Positions 18,866 to 28,315 of a stretch of 43,904 bases of DNA are shown piece by piece. The position numbers and the translations under genes are program-made. The DNA comes from Pirellula staleyi DSM 6068. GTDB lineage: Bacteria; Planctomycetota; Planctomycetia; Pirellulales; Pirellulaceae. Location: contig CAMDKL010000031.1 of NCBI GenBank assembly GCA_945900945.1, positions 1 through 43,904 on the forward strand. Direction: 5' to 3'. The notes below the pieces were generated by a model that made no database searches, was not told the origin of the DNA, and was given only the letters and a program-made list of their open reading frames with translations. Numbering within the stretch: the first letter of the stretch is position 1; every line of letters starts with the position of its first letter.

Positions 18866-20081
18866 TTTCTCGGAGTCACATGATTCGGAGTCACCGGATG
18901 CGGTGACAACACATAGCCGCCTGGATGGGGAGCCAGTTCGATTTGGCAGCGGTTGGATGAGTGGCGTCGGCGGCTTGATTTTGGGGCTGGTGGGACTAGG
19001 TTGTGTACTCTGCTTCCAGTTTCCAGACTGGTTCACCATGCCCCAATTGCGAGAATACTACCCACTTCCAGTGATTCGCGCAATGCTTCATTTGGTACTG
19101 GTGGCTGCATTCCTGTTGGGTTCGGTCAGTTTGATCTTAAGGCGAAATAAACTCATGGGAGGAATCGCGATTGCCATGTCGCTGGCCGCGGCACTCCTCG
19201 GTGGTTCGCAGGTCCCCGTGCATGGAGAGGTAACCCCAGAAGGTCCGTTTCTAGGCCTCGACTGGTTTTTACTCAACTTGATTTTTTGGTCAGCGGTGTT
19301 CATACCTCTGGAAAGGTTTTTTGCACTCCGACCAGAGCAACCGATTTTTCGACATGGATGGCGGACCGACCTAACCTATTTTTTCGCAAGTTCATTGCTG
19401 ATTCAGGTTACCACGCTGCTTACCCTCAAGCCTGCCCAAGTTTTATTTGCCTGGACAACGTCGGCATCATGGCGTTCGGCCATTGCTTCGCAGAATGGTT
19501 TCCTGCAGTTGCTAGAGATTCTGTTAATCACGGATTTTGTACAGTACTGGATCCATCGATTGTTTCATCGGATTCCATTGCTATGGCGATTTCATCAAAT
19601 TCACCATTCGACAGAGACGATGGATTGGTTGGCTGGCTCACGACTACATTTGGTGGATGTGCTTGTTACGCGAGGGCTGACGTATGTTCCATTGTTCGCA
19701 TTAGGGTTCTCAGATACCGCGATGGTATTCTACGCTATTGTAGTTACCGTTCAGGCTACCTTCATTCACGCCAACGTGCGATTTTGTTTTGGGCCATTGC
19801 GTTACCTATTGGCGACTCCACAGTTTCATCACTGGCACCACAGCGATCAACCGGAGGCGATCGATAAGAATTTTGCCGTTCATCTACCCATTTGGGATAT
19901 GCTTTTTGGAAGCTACCATCTGCCACGAAATCGCTGGCCGAGCAGCTACGGAGTTACAGATGCAAAGCCACCTCACGGATATTTACGCCAGATGCTGTAC
20001 CCATTTTTGTCAAAATCAAAGTCCGCTCGCGTGATTGCTGAAATGGACAAACAACAAAAGAACAGGCAGGAAAATCGCTAG
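18852..20081 (+). CDS. Fatty acid hydroxylase/sterol desaturase family membrane oxidase
   Basis: This 409-residue protein has several hydrophobic segments in its first 210 residues. The three di-iron histidine clusters follow: HRLFH at 235-239, HQIHH at about 248-252 and HHWHH at 326-330. The block DWLAGSRLH after the second cluster is common in bacterial members and also recalls alkylglycerol monooxygenase. Enzymes of the superfamily hydroxylate or desaturate lipid chains, or cleave ether lipids, using O2. The gene begins inside the end of the CarF-type gene, strongly suggesting a joint lipid role. The C-terminal block FGSYHLPRNRWP is also typical. The exact reaction is unknown. Confidence 0.85.
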   Translation: MNQNNFSESHDSESPDAVTTHSRLDGEPVRFGSGWMSGVGGLILGLVGLGCVLCFQFPDWFTMPQLREYYPLPVIRAMLHLVLVAAFLLGSVSLILRRNKLMGGIAIAMSLAAALLGGSQVPVHGEVTPEGPFLGLDWFLLNLIFWSAVFIPLERFFALRPEQPIFRHGWRTDLTYFFASSLLIQVTTLLTLKPAQVLFAWTTSASWRSAIASQNGFLQLLEILLITDFVQYWIHRLFHRIPLLWRFHQIHHSTETMDWLAGSRLHLVDVLVTRGLTYVPLFALGFSDTAMVFYAIVVTVQATFIHANVRFCFGPLRYLLATPQFHHWHHSDQPEAIDKNFAVHLPIWDMLFGSYHLPRNRWPSSYGVTDAKPPHGYLRQMLYPFLSKSKSARVIAEMDKQQKNRQENR

Positions 20082-20114
20082 TGAAAACCATCGCCTTTTC
20101 AGCGGCCGATTGCC

Positions 20115-20654
20115 TTATGCTGCGGAAAAGGTCGAGACCGACTTCACAATCGCGCAATCGTCTGGAAAAGTATGGAATGCTTGTATTAGCAATTGCCGTT
20201 CCCGCTCTTCTACGTGCACAAAACTCACGGCTCCGAACGCGATACGTCCGCTAGAATCAAAGGAATGAACCAATTCGTTTTCGCATTGGCTCGATTGCAA
20301 TTGGTTATGCAGCATCCAAAACATCTCCGTCGAGACGTGTTCCAGTTCAAACTGCGTGTGATAAGTCACACCCTGCTTGCGTTCCAATTGCTCGACATTC
20401 TTGCCTTTGAGGTTCGAGCCAACCAAACGCCGCTTTTGTGGCAGTAGCTGCTTGGACGAACAAACAACCTCGGTCATGACTACAGAACGTGAATTGAAAG
20501 TGACGCGATGGCCGTCGCTGGTAATGTCGATTCTTGCGGAATACTTATTTCGCTGGATGGAACGGCTACGATAGATACTAAAAAGTTCGGGATGAAGAGA
20601 TCTTGCGAAAACGTAAAAAGCATGCTCGGCAACTGTCGGTCGGATCGAAAGCAC
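20115..20654 (-). CDS. Possible DUF2617 family protein
   Basis: This 179-residue soluble protein starts at GTG (20654), with AAGG about 9 nt upstream. Blocks such as RSLHPELF, ARIDITSDGHRVTF, LPQKRRL and GVTYHTQFELE resemble what I recall of DUF2617 proteins found in planctomycetes and actinobacteria, whose role is unknown. There is no signal peptide or membrane segment and no catalytic motif I recognise. It is convergent with the membrane oxidase gene, 33 bp away. Confidence 0.6.
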   Translation of the reverse strand: MLSIRPTVAEHAFYVFARSLHPELFSIYRSRSIQRNKYSARIDITSDGHRVTFNSRSVVMTEVVCSSKQLLPQKRRLVGSNLKGKNVEQLERKQGVTYHTQFELEHVSTEMFWMLHNQLQSSQCENELVHSFDSSGRIAFGAVSFVHVEERERQLLIQAFHTFPDDCAIVKSVSTFSAA

Positions 20655-20977
20655 GAGGTTAACCTTGCGTTGTTAGGACGGAACGATTGGAGATGACGAG
20701 GGGGCGGGATTATAGCCCGATGATTATGTCTCAACCAAGATCAACTTGGCAACAATTTCTTAATTCAAATTTTTCTCATAAACGACAGCGAGTGGTGTTG
20801 ACAAAGACGTGCCTAGGTGGTTTTTTAATCCAAGTTGACTACGGATCGAATGGTAGTCCACGATCCGTTCAGCGATCTGATATGCTGGTGTTTTGGAAAT
20901 CTCGAATCGCTTTCAGACTTTAAGTCAATTGAGATATTCTAACAACCCAAGACCTCCAACGATGAAGACAGTGAACC
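20655..20977. other. Intergenic region upstream of glgA
   Basis: No gene is supported in these 323 bp. They are AT-rich between 20740 and 20830. A TTGACA lies at 20798-20803, but the best -10 candidate (TTTAAT) is 20 nt further on, so I do not call a promoter. No structured leader is evident. Confidence 0.4.
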
Positions 20978-22468
20978 ATGCATGTGGTGATGGCTGCTGC
21001 CGAAGCGATTCCGTTTGCTAAAACAGGTGGACTAGCGGATGTTTGTGGAACCCTACCGCTCAAACTGGCGGAGCAAGGACATGCTTGCAGTCTTTTTATT
21101 CCGGCATACAAACGTGCGTTGGCTAGTGGTTTGCCCATGATCGATACGCATGTCACATTTGTCGTGGATATGGTTGGCAAGCCCATGGCGGCAAGAATTC
21201 TTAAAACCACCATCGGCAACGGGTTAGTCGATGTCTATCTGGTCGACCAACCACTCTACTTCGATCGCGACCAACTTTACGGAGATGATCGAGGCGATTT
21301 TCGTGACAATTGCGAACGCTTCTGTTTCTTCTCTCGGTGTGTAGTCGAAGCGATTGAACGCCTGCGTCTACCTGTGGACATCATTCACTGCCACGATTGG
21401 CAAGCCGGCCTGATTCCTGCATATCACAAAACCAACTTCCGCGATTTCCAATGGTATCGCAATGCAGCCTCGGTAATGACTATTCATAACTTGGCTTACC
21501 AAGGTCGGTATTGGCAACATGATATGGGTTTGACCGCTTTGGAATGGCAGTACTTTAATTGGCAGCAAATGGAGTTTTTTGGCGATTTGAACCTACTCAA
21601 GACAGGAATCGCCTTTGCAGATATCGTAACCACGGTGAGTCCCTCTTACGCAATGGAAATCCGAACGCCCGCGCATGGCTGCGGATTGGACGGATCCCTG
21701 CGAGTCCGAGGCAACCGCATCGCAGGCATCGTAAACGGTGTCGATTATGATGTCTGGGACCCTCGCAACGATATCCATTTGGTCCAAAAGTACAACATAG
21801 ACAATTGGCAGATAGGAAAGCGGCAGTGCAAACGCGATCTGCAACGTCACGTCGGACTTCCTGAACGCGACCATGTTCCACTCATCGGACTTATTGGTCG
21901 ACTCGCCGGACAAAAAGGCTGGGATCTGGTAAAGCCGCTACTTGAACAGTTGGTCGAAACATTGGATGTCCAGTGGGTCATTCTCGGAAATGGCGATCAA
22001 CGATTTGCTGACGCACTGTCCGAATTGGCTCGCCGTCGTCCAGATCGCGTGGCTGTTCGACTTGAATTTTCGGATCCGTTGGCACACAAAATCGAAGCCG
22101 CCAGCGACATGTTTCTGATGCCGAGCCTCTACGAACCTTGCGGATTGAATCAACTTTACAGCCTGCGGTATGGGACTGTGCCAATCGTTCACGCGACGGG
22201 CGGATTGATCGACACAGTCTGTAACTTAAATGACGCCAGCTTGTCTGCTGGCACGGCAACCGGTTTCTCGTTTCAAAACTATGACTTAGATTCACTCAAG
22301 GAGTGCGTACTGCGCGCCGTAGACACGTATTCACGTGAGTCCCAGGTTTGGGATACACTAGTACGCAAAGGTATGGCGCAGGACTGGTCGTGGCTCAACA
22401 GTGCCATCGCCTACGAGTCTGTCTACCGCCGAGCTCGCGAGATGGCAGCAATTGATGGTAGACTCTAG
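20978..22468 (+). CDS. glgA: Glycogen (starch) synthase, GT5 family
   Basis: This 496-residue protein is full length for bacterial glycogen synthase. It opens with the ADP-glucose-binding block KTGGLADVCGTLP (Lys15). Further blocks are HCHDWQAGLIPAY, TIHNLAYQGRY, VNGVDYDVWDP and, in the C-terminal domain, LIGRLAGQKGWDL and PSLYEPCGLNQLYSLRYG with the retaining-glycosyltransferase Glu. It adds glucose from ADP-glucose to the glycogen chain in the cytoplasm. The next gene, GalT-like, begins 9 bp later, so the two form an operon. No other glycogen gene is in the window. Confidence 0.95.
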   Translation: MHVVMAAAEAIPFAKTGGLADVCGTLPLKLAEQGHACSLFIPAYKRALASGLPMIDTHVTFVVDMVGKPMAARILKTTIGNGLVDVYLVDQPLYFDRDQLYGDDRGDFRDNCERFCFFSRCVVEAIERLRLPVDIIHCHDWQAGLIPAYHKTNFRDFQWYRNAASVMTIHNLAYQGRYWQHDMGLTALEWQYFNWQQMEFFGDLNLLKTGIAFADIVTTVSPSYAMEIRTPAHGCGLDGSLRVRGNRIAGIVNGVDYDVWDPRNDIHLVQKYNIDNWQIGKRQCKRDLQRHVGLPERDHVPLIGLIGRLAGQKGWDLVKPLLEQLVETLDVQWVILGNGDQRFADALSELARRRPDRVAVRLEFSDPLAHKIEAASDMFLMPSLYEPCGLNQLYSLRYGTVPIVHATGGLIDTVCNLNDASLSAGTATGFSFQNYDLDSLKECVLRAVDTYSRESQVWDTLVRKGMAQDWSWLNSAIAYESVYRRAREMAAIDGRL

Positions 22469-22477
22469 AGGGCCAGC

Positions 22478-23617
22478 ATGGCAATGAACGAAACACGTTA
22501 CGATTGGTTGTCGGACCGGTGGGTGATCTTTGCGCCCAACCGCGAAAATCGTCCCGACCAGTATCGGCAATCGCGTTCTAACTCGCCGAACGCAATTATG
22601 GAATGCCCGTTTTGCGCTGGCCACGAGCACGAAACGCCGAAGCCAACTCTCGTCCTACCAGAAAATAATTGCGACGAAACTTCGACCAATCGAAGTGCGG
22701 ATGCCGCAAAACGGGTTCGTCTGGCATGGCAGGTCCGCGTTGTTCCCAACAAGTTTCCAGCCATCCACCTACATGAGCCGCATTCGGACGAGAATATTCG
22801 AGCTCATTTTCAAGCCAGTTCGGCTACCACTGTTTCCGAAGGTGCGCTTGGCGGTTCTTCAGTAAAGCCATTGCAAACCTGGCAAGCCAATCACTTGTTT
22901 CAACGAAATACTCCTAGGGGTGCACACGAAGTCATCATCGAATCGTCGGTCCACGTCGATAGCATCACAGCACTGCCAGTAGATCACATCGCGATCATTT
23001 TTGAAGCCTACCGTCGTCGCCTGAATCATTGGCGAGCACAGCGAGACCTGAAATACGCTGTTATCTTCAAAAACTATGGAGCGGATGCGGGAGCATCGCT
23101 ATACCATTCTCATAGCCAATTGATCAGCTTGGACTTTGTGCCTCGCGATATCGAAAAAGTCAATCAGCGTTTAGTTCTGCACCATGAGCAGTACGGAAGC
23201 TGTTATATTTGCCGATTGGTAAACGAAGAGGAAGAACGACAACAGCGAATTCTTTACAGTTCCGAACACTTTGTTGCACTTTGCCCGTTCGCGTCTCGGT
23301 TCCCATACAGTTTTTCCATCATTCCGAGGGCTCATAAGAGCAGGTACGAGGAAATCAGCCAGGCAGAGCGTCAAGATCTGGCCTTGGTTTCCAAAAAAAC
23401 ACTTGCGGCGCTCGAGTCAGCTCATCCCTCGGCTGCATACAACTTCGTACTGCAGACTAGCCCTTTTGGTGATTGCTACGAGCAAGCACATCACTGGCGG
23501 CTTCGAGTCATTCCCCGGCTTAGCAAAGTAGCTGGCTTTGAATGGGGCTCCGATTGCTTTATCAACACGGTTACGCCAGAGCAAGCCGCCCAAACCCTGC
23601 GAGCACATTTGAGTTAA
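22478..23617 (+). CDS. GalT-like hexose-1-phosphate nucleotidyltransferase
   Basis: This 379-residue protein is the length of GalT. The HIT-type active site HSHSQ is at 210-214; by family analogy His212 carries the nucleotidyl group. The zinc pair CPFC is at 43-46, and the block DWLSDRWVIFAPNR near the start fits. Classical GalT exchanges UMP between UDP-glucose and galactose-1-phosphate. The tight coupling to glgA makes an ADP-glucose-linked activity, like the plant ADP-glucose phosphorylase of this family, an alternative worth considering. No galactokinase or epimerase is nearby. It is convergent with the bestrophin gene. Confidence 0.85.
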   Translation: MAMNETRYDWLSDRWVIFAPNRENRPDQYRQSRSNSPNAIMECPFCAGHEHETPKPTLVLPENNCDETSTNRSADAAKRVRLAWQVRVVPNKFPAIHLHEPHSDENIRAHFQASSATTVSEGALGGSSVKPLQTWQANHLFQRNTPRGAHEVIIESSVHVDSITALPVDHIAIIFEAYRRRLNHWRAQRDLKYAVIFKNYGADAGASLYHSHSQLISLDFVPRDIEKVNQRLVLHHEQYGSCYICRLVNEEEERQQRILYSSEHFVALCPFASRFPYSFSIIPRAHKSRYEEISQAERQDLALVSKKTLAALESAHPSAAYNFVLQTSPFGDCYEQAHHWRLRVIPRLSKVAGFEWGSDCFINTVTPEQAAQTLRAHLS

Positions 23618-23637
23618 TGCTGTCAAAAGTCTAGAAT

Positions 23638-24486
23638 TTAATGGCTTTTGGAAGCAAAAATTTCTTCGACGGAAAATTTGATCGTATTGCAAAAACCGTT
23701 GAGATCTAAGTCATCCTCATCGATACCAAATGGCTCCTCAACGTGTTCAGCTACCACCTCCATCCCGATCATAAAATAGGCAGTGATTGTAGATAGCGGA
23801 ATAGTCCACCAATGAAAATCCGAGACAATTCCCCAAGGAAGTGTCAATAAGAACAAAAAGATGCATTGTCTAGCAAAAATGCGATACGAGCGAACCATTG
23901 GGGTCCTGGCAATTCGTTCACAGCCTCCACAAACCTCTAAAAATTTGGCCAATTCAACATCGATGATTCGCATTTCATCGCCATCGAGCCGACCGTTCGA
24001 TTTTTGGATGGCCAGCCAATCGTACAACTGCTGAACTACGAACGCTGGTCGATGATTGCCGTCAGAGGTTCCTCGGTCGGCGCGAGGATCGGAGTTGGAC
24101 GGAGGCGCAATGCGAAGATGGCTCATCAATGCCGTTGGAAATTCAATAATCCGCGTTTGCAAAAACTGATTATCGTGCTCCGACAGACGAATAATACATG
24201 TCAGTTTGATAGAAAGATTACGTGTGGCATTGACCAACATACCCCACAAAGTTCTTGCCTCCCACCATCGCGAGTATGCAGAATTCGTGCGAAACACGAG
24301 CAGGCAACTCAATGTCAATGACATTGCTGCGTGAAATTGCGACGGCATGTAGCCAATGCCACTTGAGGAGGACGCCTCCTGCCAAACAGAAAGAGTACTA
24401 TAAAGCCCAACGGCAATCGCCAAGCTCGATACCTGCAGTAGCGTCTTGCTAAAAGCCAATGGAGCAAGAATATCACGGAAGATCAT
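23638..24486 (-). CDS. Bestrophin-type anion channel family protein (UPF0187)
   Basis: This 282-residue protein is the usual size for bacterial bestrophins. It has hydrophobic helices near the N-terminus. The signature region LVFRTNSAYSRWWEARTLWGMLVNATRNL (about 63-91) matches the bestrophin/UPF0187 family. The later block TLPWGIVSDFHWWTIPLSTITAYFMIGMEVVAEHVEEPFG contains the family's conserved E-x-P-FG end. Members form pentameric chloride or sodium channels in the inner membrane. It lies 21 bp downstream of the redoxin-fusion gene on the same strand and may be co-transcribed, with no evident functional link. Confidence 0.88.
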   Translation of the reverse strand: MIFRDILAPLAFSKTLLQVSSLAIAVGLYSTLSVWQEASSSSGIGYMPSQFHAAMSLTLSCLLVFRTNSAYSRWWEARTLWGMLVNATRNLSIKLTCIIRLSEHDNQFLQTRIIEFPTALMSHLRIAPPSNSDPRADRGTSDGNHRPAFVVQQLYDWLAIQKSNGRLDGDEMRIIDVELAKFLEVCGGCERIARTPMVRSYRIFARQCIFLFLLTLPWGIVSDFHWWTIPLSTITAYFMIGMEVVAEHVEEPFGIDEDDLDLNGFCNTIKFSVEEIFASKSH

Positions 24487-24507
24487 TTAAATACCACGCG
24501 ACGTAAT

Positions 24508-26508
24508 TTATTTTGGCAACTCGGTTTTTTCCAATACACCATCCGTGTTCTTGTCCATTCTATCAAAAATGGGTTGGAGCTGCTTGGGTACTTCGCTTCG
24601 AATAACCTTTCCATCACCGTCAATGTCGAGCATGGCAAATATCTGTTCTGGTGTCGGTCGTTCGGTCCTGGCTTTTTTGATCTGCGGAGCTCGGCCGGTA
24701 CTAGGATCGATCGGCACGGAAATGTGAAAATACCCAATCATCATTTCTTCGTAAGTCTGATCTCCCCACTGAACCCATGCGTTCGGGTCAGGGTTGTTGA
24801 GATTGCTAGTGGAGTTGTCAAAGGCAGCCTCACATAAGATGCGAGTTCCGCTAGGCATCTTTTTCTTTTCGCTCAATCGATATTCGGTTTGCCAGTTAAA
24901 ATCGTAATGGGGGACGTCGAGCAAAACCTCGCGATTCCCATCTGGGTAAACGGCCGTATATCGAAAGGTCTTTCCGCGAACGTGCATGTGCGGACTCATT
25001 GAGAGCAAATCGCAGTTGGGTAATTCTTCGGGCTGCATCGCCGTAACCTTGTAGTTTCCATCGCGAGGCGGAATGCGGAAATTAGGTTGGACCGAGCTCG
25101 TCGTTTGAACTTCGTGTGTGATGGACTTGGTATCGGCAAACATGAAACCGACTTTGCTCAAATCGGATTGAGCTGTTCCGTTGGGCGTGTAGTGAATTTG
25201 AAAAACAAGCTCGCTATTAGCCGGGATCAATTTTGCCATTCCCTCAGCCATAGCTTCTACTCGTGTGCCTGGTACAAAGCCCGCAAGAAATCCGCGTTCG
25301 GCACCTAAGCCACCGCCACCACGCTGATTGCTTCCCTTTTCGCGTACGAAGACGAGAATATGGTGCACGACGGAGGGGTTACCGGCAACGATTTCCATTC
25401 CATTGATCCAAGTGTCTTTCGTTAAATGTGGGTCCGCAACGAAATACTGATATTTGACTTCGCCTCGTTCGGGGACTTCAAACGGCTTATCACTCATAGG
25501 AACGATCAAGTCCGGCTCGCGAGGTAATTGCCAGCCCTCTACGAACTTCAGAGGTGCAGGCTCCTTACTTGCATCGCCTCGAGTCGCTCCCGCTCGAGCC
25601 CAATTCTTAATGGCGGCGATCTCTTCGGCGGGCATGCGACGGTCGTTCTTAAACGAGCCATGTGCTTCACTAGCGTGCCAGGGTGGCATGCGTCCCTCGT
25701 CGACAACTTCCACAATCATGTCAGCCCATGCGGATGCGTCGTCGTAATTGCCTAAGTCCATCGGACCAATTTCGCCTGGCCGATGGCAACTAACGCAGCG
25801 GGATTGAAGAATCCGACTGACCTGTTCTGCATAGGTAACTATCGATTCCGATTTAGCAAGGTCGCGAGGCCCACGACCTATTAGGCATCCGGACGCAGTC
25901 GTGGTCGTTGTTGCTACCTCTTCGTTCTTTAGAATCGCTTCGATCGCAACAACCAACTCTTTTTTGGAGACAGTGTCCCTTGAGAAGCCGATGCCATATT
26001 GGTCATCGATCCGTCCTCGATAGCGTATCTTGCTGGTGCCATCAATGACACAAACCTCGGGTGTTCGCGTTATGCCCAATCGATTTGCAAGCTCTTGTGC
26101 AGGATCCTTTAGAAATGCGAATTCAAATCCAAACTTCCGAGCATGAGCGGCCATCTCGGCCAAACTGTCTTGCACATTGGAATCGACGGCGACAAAAGCG
26201 ACGCCACGGTCGCGATATTGTCGTTCCAGCTCAACCAGTTTGGACGAATACAGCTTAGCAAGGGGGCATTGTGTTCCGACAAAAGCGAACACAATGGCTT
26301 TCTTCGATTGGAACTCGTTCTGCTTCCATTCTTTGCCTTGGTAGTCGGTTAAAGAAAAACCATCCAGATTGGAACCGATCGCGGGTGAGTTGCTGGATTC
26401 CGATGCGACTTTGTCAGAGGCAGGTAGAGGACAACTGGAAATCAGCAGCGACCCAAAGGCGAAAGCCGAAACGAGCGACGCTAGCAATTTGTGGAGATGG
26501 TGAGTCAT
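24508..26508 (-). CDS. Secreted redoxin-cytochrome-copper monooxygenase-like-EF-hand fusion
   Basis: This 666-residue protein has a signal peptide (LLASLVSAFAFGSLLISSC). Domains in order: a redoxin/AhpC-TSA-like domain (about 48-195) with only one cysteine at the active position (GTQCPLA, not CxxC); a haem-type site CVSCHRPG (about 238-245) in a Planctomycete-type cytochrome segment; a region resembling the C-terminal domain of copper type II ascorbate-dependent monooxygenases (VVHHILVFV about 380, SPHMHVRG about 505); and two EF-hands at the end (DIDGDGKVIRSE and DKNTDGVLEKTE). The order suggests an extracytoplasmic redox enzyme using haem, copper and calcium. Similar fusions occur in planctomycetes, but the substrate is unknown. 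Confidence 0.85.
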   Translation of the reverse strand: MTHHLHKLLASLVSAFAFGSLLISSCPLPASDKVASESSNSPAIGSNLDGFSLTDYQGKEWKQNEFQSKKAIVFAFVGTQCPLAKLYSSKLVELERQYRDRGVAFVAVDSNVQDSLAEMAAHARKFGFEFAFLKDPAQELANRLGITRTPEVCVIDGTSKIRYRGRIDDQYGIGFSRDTVSKKELVVAIEAILKNEEVATTTTTASGCLIGRGPRDLAKSESIVTYAEQVSRILQSRCVSCHRPGEIGPMDLGNYDDASAWADMIVEVVDEGRMPPWHASEAHGSFKNDRRMPAEEIAAIKNWARAGATRGDASKEPAPLKFVEGWQLPREPDLIVPMSDKPFEVPERGEVKYQYFVADPHLTKDTWINGMEIVAGNPSVVHHILVFVREKGSNQRGGGGLGAERGFLAGFVPGTRVEAMAEGMAKLIPANSELVFQIHYTPNGTAQSDLSKVGFMFADTKSITHEVQTTSSVQPNFRIPPRDGNYKVTAMQPEELPNCDLLSMSPHMHVRGKTFRYTAVYPDGNREVLLDVPHYDFNWQTEYRLSEKKKMPSGTRILCEAAFDNSTSNLNNPDPNAWVQWGDQTYEEMMIGYFHISVPIDPSTGRAPQIKKARTERPTPEQIFAMLDIDGDGKVIRSEVPKQLQPIFDRMDKNTDGVLEKTELPK

Positions 26509-26772
26509 GGAAACAGTCTGAAGTAAAATGAAATGGTAGATTCGCCATCGGACAGAATCTTCACAGCCTGATCTTATTATTCCATGAATGGCGGCTCTCG
26601 ATTAGATCAAAATCATGAAGTTTTTGCGAAATCTGGCCGTGGGGTGCCATTGCCGCCAGCTGACACCCCAATTGCAACTACCAGGGAGGTTGGCTTCTCG
26701 AATACAATGTTGAATTCGGCACCATCAAATTTTGCTGCTATTGTCACCCACCACTACGCTGGAGAAGCCACT
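26509..26772. other. Divergent promoter region, no gene supported
   Basis: The frame of the sulfatase stays open back to 26584, but the added residues are polar and unlike a signal peptide. I treat 26509-26772 as the regulatory region between the two divergent genes. No promoter motif stood out. Confidence 0.4.
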
Positions 26773-28269
26773 GTGACGTATCTCTTTTGTGACTTTTTTC
26801 GATGCTTGATGACGACATTGATACTCATGCATGCGGTTGGTTCAACATCCGTGGCAGCCGAGAAACCTAACGTCTTGTTCATCGCCATCGACGACCTCAA
26901 TGACTGGGTTGGATGTTTAGGAGGGAATCCACAAGCCAAGACGCCGAACATCGATCAATTGGCCAGCCGGGGAGTCAATTTCTACAACGCCCACTGCGCT
27001 TCTCCTGTTTGCAATCCTTCGCGAGCAGCATTGATGTCAGGAATGCGAAGCTCAACAACCGGCGTCTACAATAACAGTATCGACTGGCGCAATCAAAAGT
27101 CGGGTCAAGTCAATACCCTTAATATGCACTTCAAAGCAAATGGCTACTACGTGGCGGGTGCTGGAAAAATTTACCACGAGAGTTTTGGACGCTACGACGA
27201 CGCCGATTGGGACGTCTACTACAAACATCGCGGGGAATCGGGCGATGAAGGAAACAAGGGCAGAGCCAGGGGTGGCCCCCCCGGTCCGGCACAAGGTGAA
27301 AGCGACGGAGTAGGCGGCATCAAGTTCGCTCCGATCAATGCAAATGATAGTGACCTCGAAGACTACCACATCGTCGATTACTGCATCGAGCAGCTCCAAA
27401 AAAAACATGACAAGCCCCTCTTTCTCGCCTGTGGAATCCATAAGCCGCATATGCCTTGGTTTGTTCCTAAGAAGTATTACGACATGTTCCCACTCGACAG
27501 TATTCAGTTGCCGAAAGTGCTCGAAGATGACCTAAGCGACTTACCCCCGGCAGGACTCAAAATGGCCCATCCGGAAACTGACCATGTTCCGATGCTCAAG
27601 TCTGGACGTTGGAAAGAGGCGGTGCAGGGTTATCTCGCTGCTGGCGCGTTTTCCGACGCAATGGTTGGGCGTTTGATGGCCGCATTCGACAAGAGCGCAT
27701 ATCGCGATAACACAATCATTGTCTTCTGGGGCGATCATGGTTGGCACCTAGGTGAAAAGCAACACTGGCGCAAGTTCACACTCTGGGAAGAAGCCACGCG
27801 AGCCCCATTGTTTTTCACTGTCCCCGGCACGACCAAAGCCGGTTCGGTTTGCAATCGATCGGTCGACTTCATGAGTATCTATCCGACGCTCTGTGATCTG
27901 TGTGGACTTTCCATTCCCAGCCATGTGGAAGGCGTCAGTATGAAACCGCTGCTCGTGGATCCGAAAGCCGGTTGGGATCGGCCTGGGATTACGACACACG
28001 GCTACATGAACCACTCCGTCCGCACCGAAAAGTGGCGTTATATCCGTTACGCGGACGGAGGCGAAGAATTGTACGACGAAGTGAACGACCCGATGGAATG
28101 GAAAAACCTCGCTGGCAAAAGCGATTTAAACAGTATCAAGGAGCAACTCGGAAAAATGATGCCCTCCATCAACGTGCCAACGCCCGGCGAAAAGGGAACC
28201 ATCAAAGTCCCCGCCAATGCAGAAAAGCGAAAGGAAAAAAAGGCTTCAAAGACGTTAAAGGGGCGTTAA
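26773..28269 (+). CDS. Secreted sulfatase, iduronate-2-sulfatase-like
   Basis: The protein has 499 residues from a GTG at 26773. I chose this start because GGAGA lies 8 nt upstream and it opens a proper signal peptide (TTLILMHAVGSTSVAA). The sulfatase active site CNPSR is at 80-84, where the Cys is converted to formylglycine. The metal site begins with AIDDLND, and further on come GDHGWHLGEKQHWRKFTLWEEATRAP, DFMSIYPTLCDLCG and EELYDEVNDPMEW. This ordering fits the iduronate-2-sulfatase-type branch, abundant in marine planctomycetes that degrade sulfated polysaccharides. The C-terminus is Lys-rich. A maturation enzyme is not in the window. Confidence 0.92.
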   Translation: MTYLFCDFFRCLMTTLILMHAVGSTSVAAEKPNVLFIAIDDLNDWVGCLGGNPQAKTPNIDQLASRGVNFYNAHCASPVCNPSRAALMSGMRSSTTGVYNNSIDWRNQKSGQVNTLNMHFKANGYYVAGAGKIYHESFGRYDDADWDVYYKHRGESGDEGNKGRARGGPPGPAQGESDGVGGIKFAPINANDSDLEDYHIVDYCIEQLQKKHDKPLFLACGIHKPHMPWFVPKKYYDMFPLDSIQLPKVLEDDLSDLPPAGLKMAHPETDHVPMLKSGRWKEAVQGYLAAGAFSDAMVGRLMAAFDKSAYRDNTIIVFWGDHGWHLGEKQHWRKFTLWEEATRAPLFFTVPGTTKAGSVCNRSVDFMSIYPTLCDLCGLSIPSHVEGVSMKPLLVDPKAGWDRPGITTHGYMNHSVRTEKWRYIRYADGGEELYDEVNDPMEWKNLAGKSDLNSIKEQLGKMMPSINVPTPGEKGTIKVPANAEKRKEKKASKTLKGR

Positions 28270-28315
28270 TAGAGTACCCTTTGGAGTGCAGGAATTCATT
28301 CCCGCTTAATGATTA

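Noticed and set aside
19286-19867. A 193-codon frame inside the membrane oxidase gene
   Set aside because: It is a shadow frame of the histidine-cluster protein, which has all three conserved motifs in its own frame.
20798-20829. A sigma-70 promoter for glgA (TTGACA plus TTTAAT)
   Set aside because: The 20-bp spacing is too long for a confident call.
26584-26772. N-terminal extension of the sulfatase
   Set aside because: GTG 26773 has a well-spaced GGAG and begins a normal signal peptide; the upstream residues do not.
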